Of a DNA stretch of 56,704 bases, positions 1-8,524 are shown piece by piece. The DNA lies in contig DLOU01000023.1 in assembly GCA_002477275.1 (NCBI GenBank), positions 1-56,704 on the forward strand. Reading direction: 5' to 3'. A model generated the notes under the pieces. The model was not told the DNA's origin. It worked only from the letters and a program-made list of their open reading frames with translations, and did not search any database. Position 1 is the stretch's first letter. Every line of letters starts with the position of its first letter. Source of the DNA: Caryophanales bacterium UBA7476 (GTDB lineage: Bacteria > Bacillota_I > Bacilli_A > RF39 > UBA660). The position numbers were made by a program, and so were the translations under genes.

Positions 1-465
1 ATCCGCTTTTCTTTCTCCATTTGTTATTACTTTTCTTTTTGTAGTCTCAGGTAATCTTTCATATTCATTCGATTTTATTCTTTCTCTTAATTGCCTAATA
101 GATAAACTTTGTTTTTCTGTTATATCTATATAATAATTAATTTTATTGATATCATCATATGGTAATAATTCAACATAATGACCATATGATAAATGTTGCG
201 ACAATGTCGCAAGTTTTTTTATTAATAAATAAAATTTTTTCATTCTAGTAAGTGAGGTAAATGTATATCCTTTACCAATTTCATTAGTAAGTTTTATAGA
301 ATATGCTTTAATTATTCCTTCACCATAATGCTTACCAGCCTGAGCTAACATTTTACCAACATTATAATAAGTAGTTAAATCACTTCTATTAATTGAATAA
401 TTTTTTACTTTTCTATTTACTTCATTATTTATTAATTCTTCTTTTATTTTTTTATAATAATTCAC
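1..465 (-). CDS. YhcG/DUF1016-family nuclease, N-terminal part (runs off the left edge)
   Basis: Partial gene of 155 codons whose 3' end lies outside the window. The translation reads MNYYKKIKEELIN..., then residues typical of the DUF1016 N-terminal domain: YYNVGKMLAQAGKHYGEGI, and near residue 95 the family signature LSQHLSYGHYVELL. Family members carry a C-terminal PDDEXK nuclease domain, which is not visible here. They are usually accessory genes near restriction or mobile elements; a role in DNA cleavage is inferred from the family. The start is a GTG at 465-463, chosen because AGAGGTGA lies 5 nt upstream and an in-frame stop precedes it with no ATG between. It lies downstream of the infB terminator and so is a separate unit. 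Confidence 0.8.
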   Translation of the reverse strand, partial: MNYYKKIKEELINNEVNRKVKNYSINRSDLTTYYNVGKMLAQAGKHYGEGIIKAYSIKLTNEIGKGYTFTSLTRMKKFYLLIKKLATLSQHLSYGHYVELLPYDDINKINYYIDITEKQSLSIRQLRERIKSNEYERLPETTKRKVITNGERKAD

Positions 466-511
466 TTTTTCACCTCTATTATATTATTATAAAAAAATAT
501 GTTTTTCCCCA

Positions 512-539
512 TAAAAAAACCACAAATCATAAGATTTGT
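512..539 (-). terminator. Intrinsic terminator of the rimP-nusA-ylxR-infB operon
   Basis: A perfect 7-bp stem (ACAAATC 522-528 with GATTTGT 533-539, loop ATAA) is followed on the minus strand by GGTTTTTTTAT. It lies 12 nt beyond the infB stop. Confidence 0.85.
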
Positions 540-550
540 AATTCTTTATT

Positions 551-2698
551 TTATCTCTTAACTTCTACAAGTTCATATGCTTCAATTATATCTTTTTCTT
601 TGTAATCTTGACAGTTTTCTAAAGTAGTTCCACAATCCATATCTTTCTTAACTTCTTTAACTTGATCTTTTTCATGTTGAAGAGTTTTGATTGATCCATT
701 ATAAACTACAATACCATCTCTTATAATTCTTGCTTTACTATTATTTTTAACAACTCCATCAAGAACATGACATCCAGCTATTAGACCAACTTTAGAGAAT
801 TTAAATATTTGTCTTATTTCTAAAGTACCAAGAACTTTTTCTTCATATTCAGGTTCAAGCATTCCTTTCATTGAAGCTTCCATATCTTCAATTAACTTGT
901 AAATAATATCATATGTCTTAATATCAACACCATATTCTTTAGCAGTATCCATTATTTTATTATTAGCTCTAACATTAAATCCAAGAATTAATGCATTTGA
1001 AGCACTAGCTAAAACTATATCACTTTCTGTAATAGCACCAACACTACCATGAATAACAGAAAGTTTAACACCATCAACATCTATTTTTTCAAGTGAACTC
1101 TTAACAGCTTCTAAACTACCATTTACATCAGTTTTAAGAACTATATTAATTGTCTTAGCTCCATCTTTTATTCTAGCAAATAAATCATCAAAGCTAACCT
1201 TTTCTTTTCTCATCTTAGCTTCTTTTGCTCTAAGACCTCTTTCTTCAGCAATTTGTTTAGCTTGTTTTTCAGTTTCAAATGCCATGAACTTATCACCAGC
1301 ACTAGGAAGTTCAGTAAATCCAGTAACCTCTACTGGTGTAGAAGGTGTAGCTTCAACTATATTTTCTCCTACATCATTTTTAAGAGTTCTAATTTTACCA
1401 AAGCTAGTACCTATAACAACTGGATCACCAATTCTTAAAGTACCATTTTGAATTAATAAACTGATTACATTACCTACTTGTTTATCTTGTCTTGCTTCAA
1501 TTACAGTACCACTAGCATATCTATTTGGATTAGCTTTATACTCATTCATTTCAGCAACTAAAAGTATACTATCTAAAAGTTCATCTACACCTTGTCCAGT
1601 ATGAGCAGATATTTTATTAACAATTATATCTCCACCCCATTCTTCTGGAGTAAGACCAGCTTCAACAAGTCCAGTTAAAACTCTTTCAGGATTAGCTCCT
1701 TCTTTATCAATTTTATTAATTGCAACAATTATTGGAACACCTGCTGCTTTTGCATGATCAATTGCCTCTCTTGTTTGTGGCATTACACCATCATCAGCAG
1801 CAACTATTATGATAACTATATCAGTAACACTAGCACCTCTAGCTCTCATTTCAGTAAAAGCTTCATGTCCTGGTGTATCAATAAATGTAATACTTTTATC
1901 TTTAACACTTACATTATAAGCACCAATTGCTTGAGTAATTCCTCCAGCTTCAGTACTAACAACTTTTGTTTTTCTAATATAATCAAGAAGAGTTGTCTTA
2001 CCATGATCAACATGTCCCATTATAGTTACAACTGGTGGACGAGATATTAAATCTTCTTCTTTATCTTCTATTTCAAAATTTTCAAAATTAGATATATCTT
2101 GAGTTTCTTCTTTCTTTAAAACTTTATCATAATCACTAACTAATATTTCACATGTTTCAAAATCAATAGATTGATTTAAACTAATCATAAGTCCCAATCC
2201 CATTAATTTTTTTACAAGTTCAGTACCACTAACATTTAAAAGTTCAGCAACTTCACTAACAGTCATATTATCTTTATATAAAATTACATTTTCATCTTGT
2301 TCTTGAAGATTACTTTGTAATTTTTCACGATGTTTATACATCTTTTTCTTATCAGCTTGAAATTGAGAATTCTTCTTAGAATCATTAGTTCTCTTTTGTT
2401 TAGATTTTACTTTTTCAAAACTTTCTGTATTATCATCTAAATTAAATCCTTTATTATTAGCCATTTCAACAGCTTTATCATAATCTCTTGCATCTTCTAA
2501 GTATTCTTCTAATTCTTCACTTATTTCTTCATTTTCATCCATATTCATATTAGAAATATAGTTATCAAGCTCAATAATATCTGTTTCTGTTAATAATGAT
2601 TCCTCATCAGTATAACTAATATTTAATTCCTTACATATATTTTTTATCTTTTCAATATCTAAGTTTACATCATTTGCATATTCTAATAAACTCATCAT
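551..2698 (-). CDS. infB: Translation initiation factor IF-2
   Basis: GTPase that delivers fMet-tRNA to the 30S subunit and promotes subunit joining. Visible parts: an acidic/lysine-rich N-terminal region (about residues 1-130), an IF2_N motif (about 140-190), then the G domain with GHVDHGKT (about 228), GGITQAIGAY, DTPGHEAF, NKID and SA motifs, followed by the beta-barrel and C-terminal domains. The 715-residue length is normal. An upstream GTG (2707) is possible but overlaps the ribosome-binding site GAGGTG; the ATG at 2698 has good spacing and is preferred. It is last in the operon, 18 nt after ylxR. The ylxQ gene usually found between ylxR and infB, and rbfA usually found after infB in Bacilli, are both absent here. 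Confidence 0.97.
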   Translation of the reverse strand: MMSLLEYANDVNLDIEKIKNICKELNISYTDEESLLTETDIIELDNYISNMNMDENEEISEELEEYLEDARDYDKAVEMANNKGFNLDDNTESFEKVKSKQKRTNDSKKNSQFQADKKKMYKHREKLQSNLQEQDENVILYKDNMTVSEVAELLNVSGTELVKKLMGLGLMISLNQSIDFETCEILVSDYDKVLKKEETQDISNFENFEIEDKEEDLISRPPVVTIMGHVDHGKTTLLDYIRKTKVVSTEAGGITQAIGAYNVSVKDKSITFIDTPGHEAFTEMRARGASVTDIVIIIVAADDGVMPQTREAIDHAKAAGVPIIVAINKIDKEGANPERVLTGLVEAGLTPEEWGGDIIVNKISAHTGQGVDELLDSILLVAEMNEYKANPNRYASGTVIEARQDKQVGNVISLLIQNGTLRIGDPVVIGTSFGKIRTLKNDVGENIVEATPSTPVEVTGFTELPSAGDKFMAFETEKQAKQIAEERGLRAKEAKMRKEKVSFDDLFARIKDGAKTINIVLKTDVNGSLEAVKSSLEKIDVDGVKLSVIHGSVGAITESDIVLASASNALILGFNVRANNKIMDTAKEYGVDIKTYDIIYKLIEDMEASMKGMLEPEYEEKVLGTLEIRQIFKFSKVGLIAGCHVLDGVVKNNSKARIIRDGIVVYNGSIKTLQHEKDQVKEVKKDMDCGTTLENCQDYKEKDIIEAYELVEVKR

Positions 2699-2716
2699 GA
2701 AAAACACCTCACTTTC

Positions 2717-2983
2717 TTATATATTATTTATTACATTTTTAACCTCTTCATATATCTCATCACTTATAGTGCATTCAAGTTTTCTTTCTAAAGCTTTTGT
2801 CTTTCTGGCTTTTTCAAGCACTTCTAAGTCCTTTTTAATATATGCTCCTCTACCATTATTTTTTCCTGTTAAATCACAAATTACTTCTCCTTCCGGAGTT
2901 CTAACTATTCTAAGTAATTCTTTTTTAGGAAGTTTTTCACCTGTTACAGCACAAGTTCTCATAGGAATCTTTTTTTGTTTCAT
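2717..2983 (-). CDS. ylxR: YlxR/RnpM family RNA-binding protein (DUF448)
   Basis: Protein of 88 residues with the family signature RTCAVTGEKLPKKELLRIVR at residues 9-28 and GRGAYI near 44-49. The family binds RNA, and the Bacillus member (RnpM) has been reported to modulate RNase P; a matching role here is inference. It starts 8 nt after the nusA stop with AGGTGAT as ribosome-binding site, in the conserved nusA-ylxR-infB order. Confidence 0.92.
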   Translation of the reverse strand: MKQKKIPMRTCAVTGEKLPKKELLRIVRTPEGEVICDLTGKNNGRGAYIKKDLEVLEKARKTKALERKLECTISDEIYEEVKNVINNI

Positions 2984-2991
2984 TTTATCAC

Positions 2992-4197
2992 CTATTCACT
3001 TCTTATATTAATACCATCAAGGCTTGCTTGTTCACGAGTTTTAATATCAATCTTATAATGTGTCAAACGACTTGCAAGTCTTGCATTTTGTCCTTTTCTA
3101 CCAATAGCTAATGAGAAATTATCTCCATCAGCTATTACCATTGCTTCTTGTTTTTTAGGATCTGTAACTATTACAGTTAAATCTTTAGCAGGAGATAAAC
3201 TATTTGCTATAAATACAGCAGGATCTTTATCATATTTAACTATATCTATTTTTTCTCCTCCAAGAGATTCAATTATTCTAGCTATTCTAGAACCTTTCTC
3301 ACCAATACATGCTCCAATTGGATCTATATTAGGATTTTCTGAATATACAGCAACTTTACTTCTGTTACCAGCATCTCTAGCTACTCCATAAAGAAGTACT
3401 GATCCATCAGATAATTCTGGAATTTCAAGTTCAAATAATCTCTTAACAAATCCATAATGACTTCTTGAAAGAAGTACTAATAAACTCTTACCATTATTAT
3501 CTACTTTTGTAACATATACTTTTATTTGACTTCCCATTTCAATTTTTTCACCAGGTATTATATCTTTTTTAGGAAGAATACCATTAGTACGACCTAAATC
3601 AATATAATAATTATCTGGATCTTCAAGAGCAACAGTACCAACTAACATTTCATCTTGTTTGTCAGCAAATTCACCCATTATACTACTACGTTCAGCTTCT
3701 CTAATTTTTTGAATTACAACTTGTTTAGCAGTAGAAGCAGCAACTCTACCAAAGTCTTTAGGTGTAACTTCAGTATCAATTGTATCTCCTATTTCTAATG
3801 TTTTATCAATCTTTTTAGCATCTTTTAATTTAATTTCAACTTTTGGATTGAAGAAAGAAATTTTTTCTTCTCCTGCTTCACCTTCATCTTCTTCAGTAGT
3901 TTCTATTTCTTCTAATTCTTCATCATCTTCTTCATCTTCATCAGAATAATGTTCAAAAAGATAATCTTCATATTCTTCTTTAGTCATTTTATCATCTGGA
4001 ACAACTGTCAAAAATGAATAAACTTTAATATCTCCTGTATCACGATTAAATACTACTTTTACATTTGTATTAGAGTTAAAGTTTTTCTTATATGCAGAAG
4101 TAAGAGCTAATTCCATAGCACTATATACTACTTCTGGATCAATATTTTTTTCTTTTGTAATTTCATTTAATGCTTTTAAAAATTCTTTACTATTCAT
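2992..4197 (-). CDS. nusA: Transcription termination/antitermination factor NusA
   Basis: RNA polymerase-associated factor that controls pausing, termination and antitermination. The N-terminal domain begins MNSKEFLKALNEITKEKNID. An unusually acidic insert (DEDEEDDEELEEIETTEEDE and neighbours) sits at about residues 85-115. An S1 domain follows, then two KH domains marked by CIGEKGSRIARIIESLGGEK and AIGRKGQNARLAS. The preferred start is ATG 4197, about 9 nt after AAGGAG; an ATG at 4206 directly abuts the ribosome-binding site. The 5' end overlaps the preceding rimP-like gene by 8 nt, suggesting translational coupling. The stop is TAG. There are no C-terminal acidic repeats, as usual for Gram-positive NusA. 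Confidence 0.96.
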   Translation of the reverse strand: MNSKEFLKALNEITKEKNIDPEVVYSAMELALTSAYKKNFNSNTNVKVVFNRDTGDIKVYSFLTVVPDDKMTKEEYEDYLFEHYSDEDEEDDEELEEIETTEEDEGEAGEEKISFFNPKVEIKLKDAKKIDKTLEIGDTIDTEVTPKDFGRVAASTAKQVVIQKIREAERSSIMGEFADKQDEMLVGTVALEDPDNYYIDLGRTNGILPKKDIIPGEKIEMGSQIKVYVTKVDNNGKSLLVLLSRSHYGFVKRLFELEIPELSDGSVLLYGVARDAGNRSKVAVYSENPNIDPIGACIGEKGSRIARIIESLGGEKIDIVKYDKDPAVFIANSLSPAKDLTVIVTDPKKQEAMVIADGDNFSLAIGRKGQNARLASRLTHYKIDIKTREQASLDGINIRSE

Positions 4198-4447
4198 CTT
4201 CACCATCTCCTTTTGTTTTAGAATGAATATCTAAAACATATTCTCCATCTAGTAAATCAAGTTCATCCATTATTGGATTAATTATTTTAGATGCTTCAGT
4301 TATTCTCTCAACATCTATTACTTCACTACTATCAAGTTCAACATTTAAATTAGTAACTCCTTCTTCTTCAGAAACAAATACATCACTAACAAACATGTTT
4401 AAATCTTTAATAGCTGGATCTACTTTATTTTGTACTTTTTCTTTCAT
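4190..4447 (-). CDS. rimP: RimP-like protein, N-terminal domain only
   Basis: The first gene of the nusA operon encodes 85 residues. The order (before nusA) and the sequence, including the segment around LLDGEYVLDIHSKTKGD, match the N-terminal alpha/beta domain of RimP, the 30S maturation factor (ylxS in Bacillus). RimP is normally about 150 residues with a C-terminal SH3-like domain; here the reading frame stops right after the first domain and nusA begins. No second-domain remnant is visible in the other frames because that DNA codes for NusA. Whether the short form still assists 16S/S12 assembly is unknown. Function is inferred from family and position. Confidence 0.75.
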   Translation of the reverse strand: MKEKVQNKVDPAIKDLNMFVSDVFVSEEEGVTNLNVELDSSEVIDVERITEASKIINPIMDELDLLDGEYVLDIHSKTKGDGEDE

Positions 4448-4470
4448 AAAACCTCCAACAAAAATTACAA

Positions 4471-4500
4471 ATATAAAGAGTGGGCTTTAATTCCCACTCC
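4471..4500 (-). promoter_or_regulatory. Leader hairpin of the rimP-nusA operon
   Basis: A perfect 7-bp G/C-rich stem (GAGTGGG 4478-4484 with CCCACTC 4493-4499, 8-nt loop) begins a few nucleotides after the predicted transcription start and ends in TTTATATTTG on the minus strand. It looks like a weak intrinsic terminator or attenuator in front of rimP-nusA. NusA-dependent feedback is a possible function (inference). Confidence 0.6.
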
Positions 4501-4512
4501 TTTCTTACGTGT

Positions 4513-4540
4513 ATTATAACACATTTTATAAAAAATACAA
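4513..4540 (-). promoter_or_regulatory. Sigma-A-type promoter of the rimP-nusA-ylxR-infB operon
   Basis: On the minus strand, TTGTAT (4540-4535), a 16-nt spacer and TATAAT (4518-4513) lie upstream of the leader hairpin. Confidence 0.75.
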
Positions 4541-4549
4541 AGTTTTTTT

Positions 4550-6685
4550 TTATTTATATTTTTTTTGAGATGTTAATTTTCCATCACTAGTTGAAAACAC
4601 TTCAAATATGTTATCTAATTCTCTTTTCCTTCTTTCTTTTTCTTCTTTAGCAAGTTCATAAGCATTCTCTAATGCGAACACTATATGATTATCATCAAAA
4701 CCTTTTATACTAGTTTTTTTCTTAGAAACCGATGAAGGATTTTGTTTTTTAAATAATTCATTTATAACAGAAATATTTTTATTTGTTGCAAACAATTTAG
4801 CAACTATCTCAAGAGTATATTTATATTTAGATTTTTCTGCTTCAATAAAGATATTAACAGGATTTATATTTCCATTTTTTACTACACTATTATTTATAAG
4901 TTTACTAACATTATCAAATACTCTTTCAGAACCATCATTAAATGCATACTCATAACCAGGAATTTCTTCATAAACTCCCCTCTTAATACCAGCAGCACTT
5001 AACCAAATATAAGCAAATGATGCTTTTAAGCATAATTCCTCATCCTTAAGTTCTCTACCTGTTACTCTATTGAAATATTTTTTTTCACCATTGACGATTT
5101 TTCTATCATATGTTTTAACAAGTGTCTTCATATCTTCAAACGTAATTTCTTTGAAATAATCCATAAAATAACTATCTTTAAGTTTCAACTTATTAGGAAG
5201 TTCTGACTTAAAGTATTGTATTAATTTTGAATCACTATATATATATCCATTACTTACTTTTCCTAAATATCCATTAGTTTCCTTACTTTTTCTTTCTATT
5301 CTATTCTTCTCTAATAATAAATCTAAATCATCTTCACTTACTGTCATTAAATCCATTTCAGTAAACACTGTATTTTTAGATACTTTAATCTTTTTATCAT
5401 GAGTAATATATTCATATACTAAATATCTATTAATACCCGAGAAACCAGACCATTCTTCTATACAAATTTTACTTCCATCTTTTCTTTTAAAACTTCTTTG
5501 TTTTGAATTAATTTTTTTGCCAATATTTAAATCAATTAATACTTTTTTATCATCTATATCACCTAAATAAAATGTTTTATCATCAAGCACTCTTTTAATA
5601 TTGTGTTTTGAAAATAATATATTATCAAAAATACTATTAACTATTTGGTTATTACTAACATTTTTATTTCTAGATATATTTCTAACTACTTTAGCTATAT
5701 TAAAGGAGCTATATAAAACTACTGGTTTTCCAAATGTTCCGTCTGGATATTGTTTTCTATAAAGATATCTATATAAATGATTATTGTCTATTAATCGATC
5801 TTCTAGTTGTGTAATTTGAAATTTAGAACCATCTTTTCTAGTAGACTTAAAAATATTACTCCGATATTCTACATCTTTATTTATAAAACCATTCATCATT
5901 CTTAAAATACGTCCATCAATACTAACTAGTTCTTTTCTATAATCTTTTATTTTTTCATATTTTCCTGGAAAATGATATTTAACAAAATTATTTACATTTG
6001 CTGAAGATGCAAAATCAAGTGAGAATCCATCATTATATCTTTGTGCATTCCAAGTTGAATCAATTGGTATCTTTTTTCCATTTATAGTTACTATATTCCA
6101 AGCATGAGATGTATAACCTTTTTTTGAATTTTCCAAAGTAGTTGCTCCAAAAACAAGATCACATTCTATATTATTTCTATCACATAATTCTTTTAGTATA
6201 AGTGCATATGAAGCACAAACACCAACTCCTGTAACGATTGATTTAAGGGATTGGTCCTCTTTAAAATTAGTTTTATTAGAATCAATAATAACAAGTGGAT
6301 TATAAACTATATTATTTTTCAGTTCACCAATAAAATAAAGTACTTTTTGTAAATCATCCCACTCTGGATTAATACCTTTCTCAATTCGTTCTAACTCTGG
6401 AATAATTTTACTTAATTCTGAAATTGAGTATGTATCTGCCTTAAAAGTAAAATAGTTTTGAACATCTTTACCTTCAGCATATACTTCTTTTTCTTTATAT
6501 CCACCTTCAACCCTAATTTTTAATCTATGACTACCTTTAAATTTCATCATAAAAAAAATTCTATTTAAAGATAATTCTTTTGTATTATCAAGTCTAAGTA
6601 TTATTTCATCACCGGTATCAAGTAATCTTTGAATATCAATTGGTTTATATTTTTGAAAAGAAAAATCATTAATTAATCTAGTCAT
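4550..6685 (-). CDS. Large transglutaminase-like (papain-fold) protein
   Basis: Protein of 711 residues. Residues about 145-215 form a transglutaminase-like core with a plausible Cys-His-Asp triad: C157 in GVGVCASYALILKELC, H194 in YTSHAWNIV and D209 in IPIDSTWN. Such domains cleave or cross-link peptides and amides; the substrate is unknown. There is no signal peptide or membrane segment, so it looks cytoplasmic, which is unusual for bacterial members tied to cell-surface work. The remaining 490 residues are not recognised, apart from two short echoes of the type FKSTRKDGSKFQITQ and FKRKDGSKICIEEW that suggest an internal repeat. The start overlaps the upstream LRR gene by 8 nt, so the two are probably co-translated. 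Confidence 0.65.
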   Translation of the reverse strand: MTRLINDFSFQKYKPIDIQRLLDTGDEIILRLDNTKELSLNRIFFMMKFKGSHRLKIRVEGGYKEKEVYAEGKDVQNYFTFKADTYSISELSKIIPELERIEKGINPEWDDLQKVLYFIGELKNNIVYNPLVIIDSNKTNFKEDQSLKSIVTGVGVCASYALILKELCDRNNIECDLVFGATTLENSKKGYTSHAWNIVTINGKKIPIDSTWNAQRYNDGFSLDFASSANVNNFVKYHFPGKYEKIKDYRKELVSIDGRILRMMNGFINKDVEYRSNIFKSTRKDGSKFQITQLEDRLIDNNHLYRYLYRKQYPDGTFGKPVVLYSSFNIAKVVRNISRNKNVSNNQIVNSIFDNILFSKHNIKRVLDDKTFYLGDIDDKKVLIDLNIGKKINSKQRSFKRKDGSKICIEEWSGFSGINRYLVYEYITHDKKIKVSKNTVFTEMDLMTVSEDDLDLLLEKNRIERKSKETNGYLGKVSNGYIYSDSKLIQYFKSELPNKLKLKDSYFMDYFKEITFEDMKTLVKTYDRKIVNGEKKYFNRVTGRELKDEELCLKASFAYIWLSAAGIKRGVYEEIPGYEYAFNDGSERVFDNVSKLINNSVVKNGNINPVNIFIEAEKSKYKYTLEIVAKLFATNKNISVINELFKKQNPSSVSKKKTSIKGFDDNHIVFALENAYELAKEEKERRKRELDNIFEVFSTSDGKLTSQKKYK

Positions 6686-7325
6686 TCATATCACCAAAAC
6701 TTTCTCCATACTTATTAGTTATTTCAATACCTTTATTTATTAAATAGTTTACTACATCTAAATTAGAAGAATAAATATCTTCATCTATAACTAATTTCTT
6801 TAAGGAATCAATTCCTATTAGAGTATCAATATTTTTCACATTAGTATTAGAAATACAAAGATTAATTATTTTATTAAGATTAATAAAACTATCTTCATTT
6901 ACTATACTAGAATTCATAAAATTTAAATTTTCTATTTTTTTAATTATTGATATTTTATTTAAGTCAACTTCTGGTATTTCTACTAAAGATAAACTTTTAA
7001 GATTAGTAAATTTATTAATTTCAGAAATATCACTTAACATACATCGTTCTATATATAATAACTCTAATTTATCATTTAAAATATCTAAATTATGAATATC
7101 ACAATTAATAAAAAATAATCTCTTCAAATTAGGTAAAACATTTAATATTTCTAAGAGTTCATCTTCAATCTCAATACTATTAAATCTTAATTCTTCTAAA
7201 TTATTTATTTTAAGTAATTCATTATAATTAAAAAGAAAATCTATTTTTAATGCTTTTATTTTACTTAAATCAAGAGCATCATTATTAAGTTTTATAAGGT
7301 TATTTAATTCAATATCATCTATCAT
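6678..7325 (-). CDS. Leucine-rich-repeat protein
   Basis: Protein of 215 residues made of irregular leucine-rich repeats of about 22 residues (for example LKSLSLVEIPEVDLNKIS, IENLNFMNSSIV and IINLCISNTNVKNIDTL). It has no signal peptide or membrane segment. LRR proteins bind protein partners, and the obvious candidate is the transglutaminase-like protein whose gene overlaps this one by 8 nt (inference). The ribosome-binding site AAGGAG lies upstream of ATG 7325. Confidence 0.7.
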   Translation of the reverse strand: MIDDIELNNLIKLNNDALDLSKIKALKIDFLFNYNELLKINNLEELRFNSIEIEDELLEILNVLPNLKRLFFINCDIHNLDILNDKLELLYIERCMLSDISEINKFTNLKSLSLVEIPEVDLNKISIIKKIENLNFMNSSIVNEDSFINLNKIINLCISNTNVKNIDTLIGIDSLKKLVIDEDIYSSNLDVVNYLINKGIEITNKYGESFGDMND

Positions 7326-7379
7326 ATAAGTACTCCTTATACCTGTAATAAATTTTTTTAATTTTTTTTGTTTTTTGTG

Positions 7380-7408
7380 TTGACAAATTAGTAGTTTGCA
7401 ATTATTAT
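7380..7408 (+). promoter_or_regulatory. Near-consensus plus-strand promoter for a small RNA
   Basis: TTGACA (7380-7385), a 17-nt spacer and TATTAT (7403-7408). It is the best sigma-A promoter in the window and the only strong one seen facing plus. No coding frame follows it. Confidence 0.8.
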
Positions 7409-7413
7409 AGTAA

Positions 7414-7515
7414 TCACCAATTCGGTATTAGGCGAATTGGTCGCTAGTATCACACTAGCCAACCCCTTTTTATTCTTTTTTTAGGGACTGCCCTTCAGGG
7501 GGGACAGTCTCTTTT
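7414..7515 (+). ncRNA. Orphan small RNA candidate, about 100 nt
   Basis: It starts just after the promoter at 7380-7408. Three hairpins are visible: a perfect 9-bp stem 7416-7424/7433-7441 (ACCAATTCG with CGAATTGGT); a perfect 6-bp stem 7443-7448/7454-7459 (GCTAGT with ACTAGC); and a G/C-rich terminator hairpin at 7484-7509. The linker holds CCCCUUUUU, so a shorter transcript ending near 7480 is possible. There is no plausible reading frame. It does not match 6S, tmRNA, SRP RNA, RNase P or a riboswitch that I recognise. It runs against the surrounding genes and converges on the 3' end of the unknown gene at 7527, so it could act in cis on that mRNA or in trans. Confidence 0.65.
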
Positions 7516-7520
7516 GTTTT
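7484..7520 (+). terminator. Intrinsic terminator of the plus-strand small RNA
   Basis: Stem GACTG 7486-7490 with CAGTC 7505-7509, extended by CCC/GGG around a one-base bulge, followed by TCTTTTGTTTTG on the plus strand. On the minus strand the hairpin is followed by A residues, so it works for plus-strand transcription. Confidence 0.75.
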
Positions 7521-7526
7521 GTAATT

Positions 7527-8450
7527 TTATTCTTCAGTTTGTTCTTGAGACATAGGAGGAAGCTCCCTTTCAAGTACTTTAGCTGAAGAATTTTCTTTTT
7601 GTTGATCTTCTTCTAAAGCATTATCCTTATTTGGTTCTTCATCATTTAACATTTGCAGTAATTGACTATTTTTATTTTCGTTAACAGCTTCAGATAATTT
7701 ATCTTTATCATTTTTAGTATTTACATCATCTTCTACTTTATTATTATCAATATTATTTATTCTAGGTCTATTTTCAACTTTATCAAAATAAACTTCAAAT
7801 ACATTTCCATATGAATCCATACCTATAACATTTTCTAAGTTAATAGCAACAATTCCAAATTCTAAAGCATTATCAATTAAGAATCTTAACTCTCTTCTTT
7901 TTTCTTCACTAAATGAAGATATCTCAGATATATGTCTGCCAATATCTGATAAATATACGAAATCAACTTCTAATCCTTCATTAACTCTTTTTTCTTCTAA
8001 AATATCTTCACTTTCTAACTCTGCATCATCTTGACTTTCTTTTCTTATTTCCTGAAGTTTACTAGTTAAAGCTCCTTTATCATCACTTTGTAAAACTACA
8101 TTTCTACCTAAATTTTCATCAAAAAAAGTATATAATGTTTTACCTGTTTTTAATCTATTAACTTTTATATGAGATACATCAACACCAAAAGTTAGTGAAA
8201 TTTCTTCTTCAACAGATGATGAAATTTCATTTTTCTTTTGCATTTTTTCTTTTAAAGATTCTATATATTTATCTCTTTCACTAAAAGACATTTTTTTAAT
8301 TTTATCTATCTCTATTTGCATTTTTAAATCATTACTCTTATTCAATGTTTTTAAAACATTGGCTTCTTCATCATTTAATCTGTAATTACCATGTTCATAA
8401 TTACTTAATATTGTTGTATATTGTATTAATTTATCAAAATTATTATCCAT
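7527..8450 (-). CDS. Unknown acidic cytoplasmic protein
   Basis: Protein of 307 residues, not recognised. No signal peptide or membrane segment. The N-terminal half is charged and helical. A middle part (about residues 85-235) looks folded (ISLTFGVDVSHIKVNRLKTG and FGIVAINLENVIGMDSYGNV). The last 75 residues are low complexity, rich in Asn, Asp, Glu and Lys, ending LPPMSQEQTEE. AGGTG precedes ATG 8450. It stands alone between the PFOR terminator and the small RNA. Confidence 0.7.
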   Translation of the reverse strand: MDNNFDKLIQYTTILSNYEHGNYRLNDEEANVLKTLNKSNDLKMQIEIDKIKKMSFSERDKYIESLKEKMQKKNEISSSVEEEISLTFGVDVSHIKVNRLKTGKTLYTFFDENLGRNVVLQSDDKGALTSKLQEIRKESQDDAELESEDILEEKRVNEGLEVDFVYLSDIGRHISEISSFSEEKRRELRFLIDNALEFGIVAINLENVIGMDSYGNVFEVYFDKVENRPRINNIDNNKVEDDVNTKNDKDKLSEAVNENKNSQLLQMLNDEEPNKDNALEEDQQKENSSAKVLERELPPMSQEQTEE

Positions 8451-8502
8451 ACAGAAAACACCTACCTTAATATAATTATAATTCTATAAAAACATAAAAA
8501 AA

Positions 8503-8524
8503 AGAAAAAAGAGTAATTTTACTC
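8503..8524 (-). terminator. Intrinsic terminator of the PFOR gene
   Basis: Stem GAGTAA 8511-8516 with TTACTC 8519-8524, followed on the minus strand by TTTTTTCTTTTTTTT. The TAA stop codon lies in the stem. Confidence 0.8.

Noticed and set aside
393..605. Plus-strand open frames over many minus-strand genes (for example 393-605, 1253-1438, 14654-14857, 22383-22589, 54035-54274)
   Set aside because: They are Ser/Tyr/Asn/Phe/Ile-rich shadows of real minus-strand genes, with no ribosome-binding site and no recognisable domain.
2698..2707. Upstream starts for infB, nusA, gatB, gatC, dgt, PFOR, dnaE and others
   Set aside because: The longer versions start inside or directly against the ribosome-binding site; the downstream start has normal spacing in each case.
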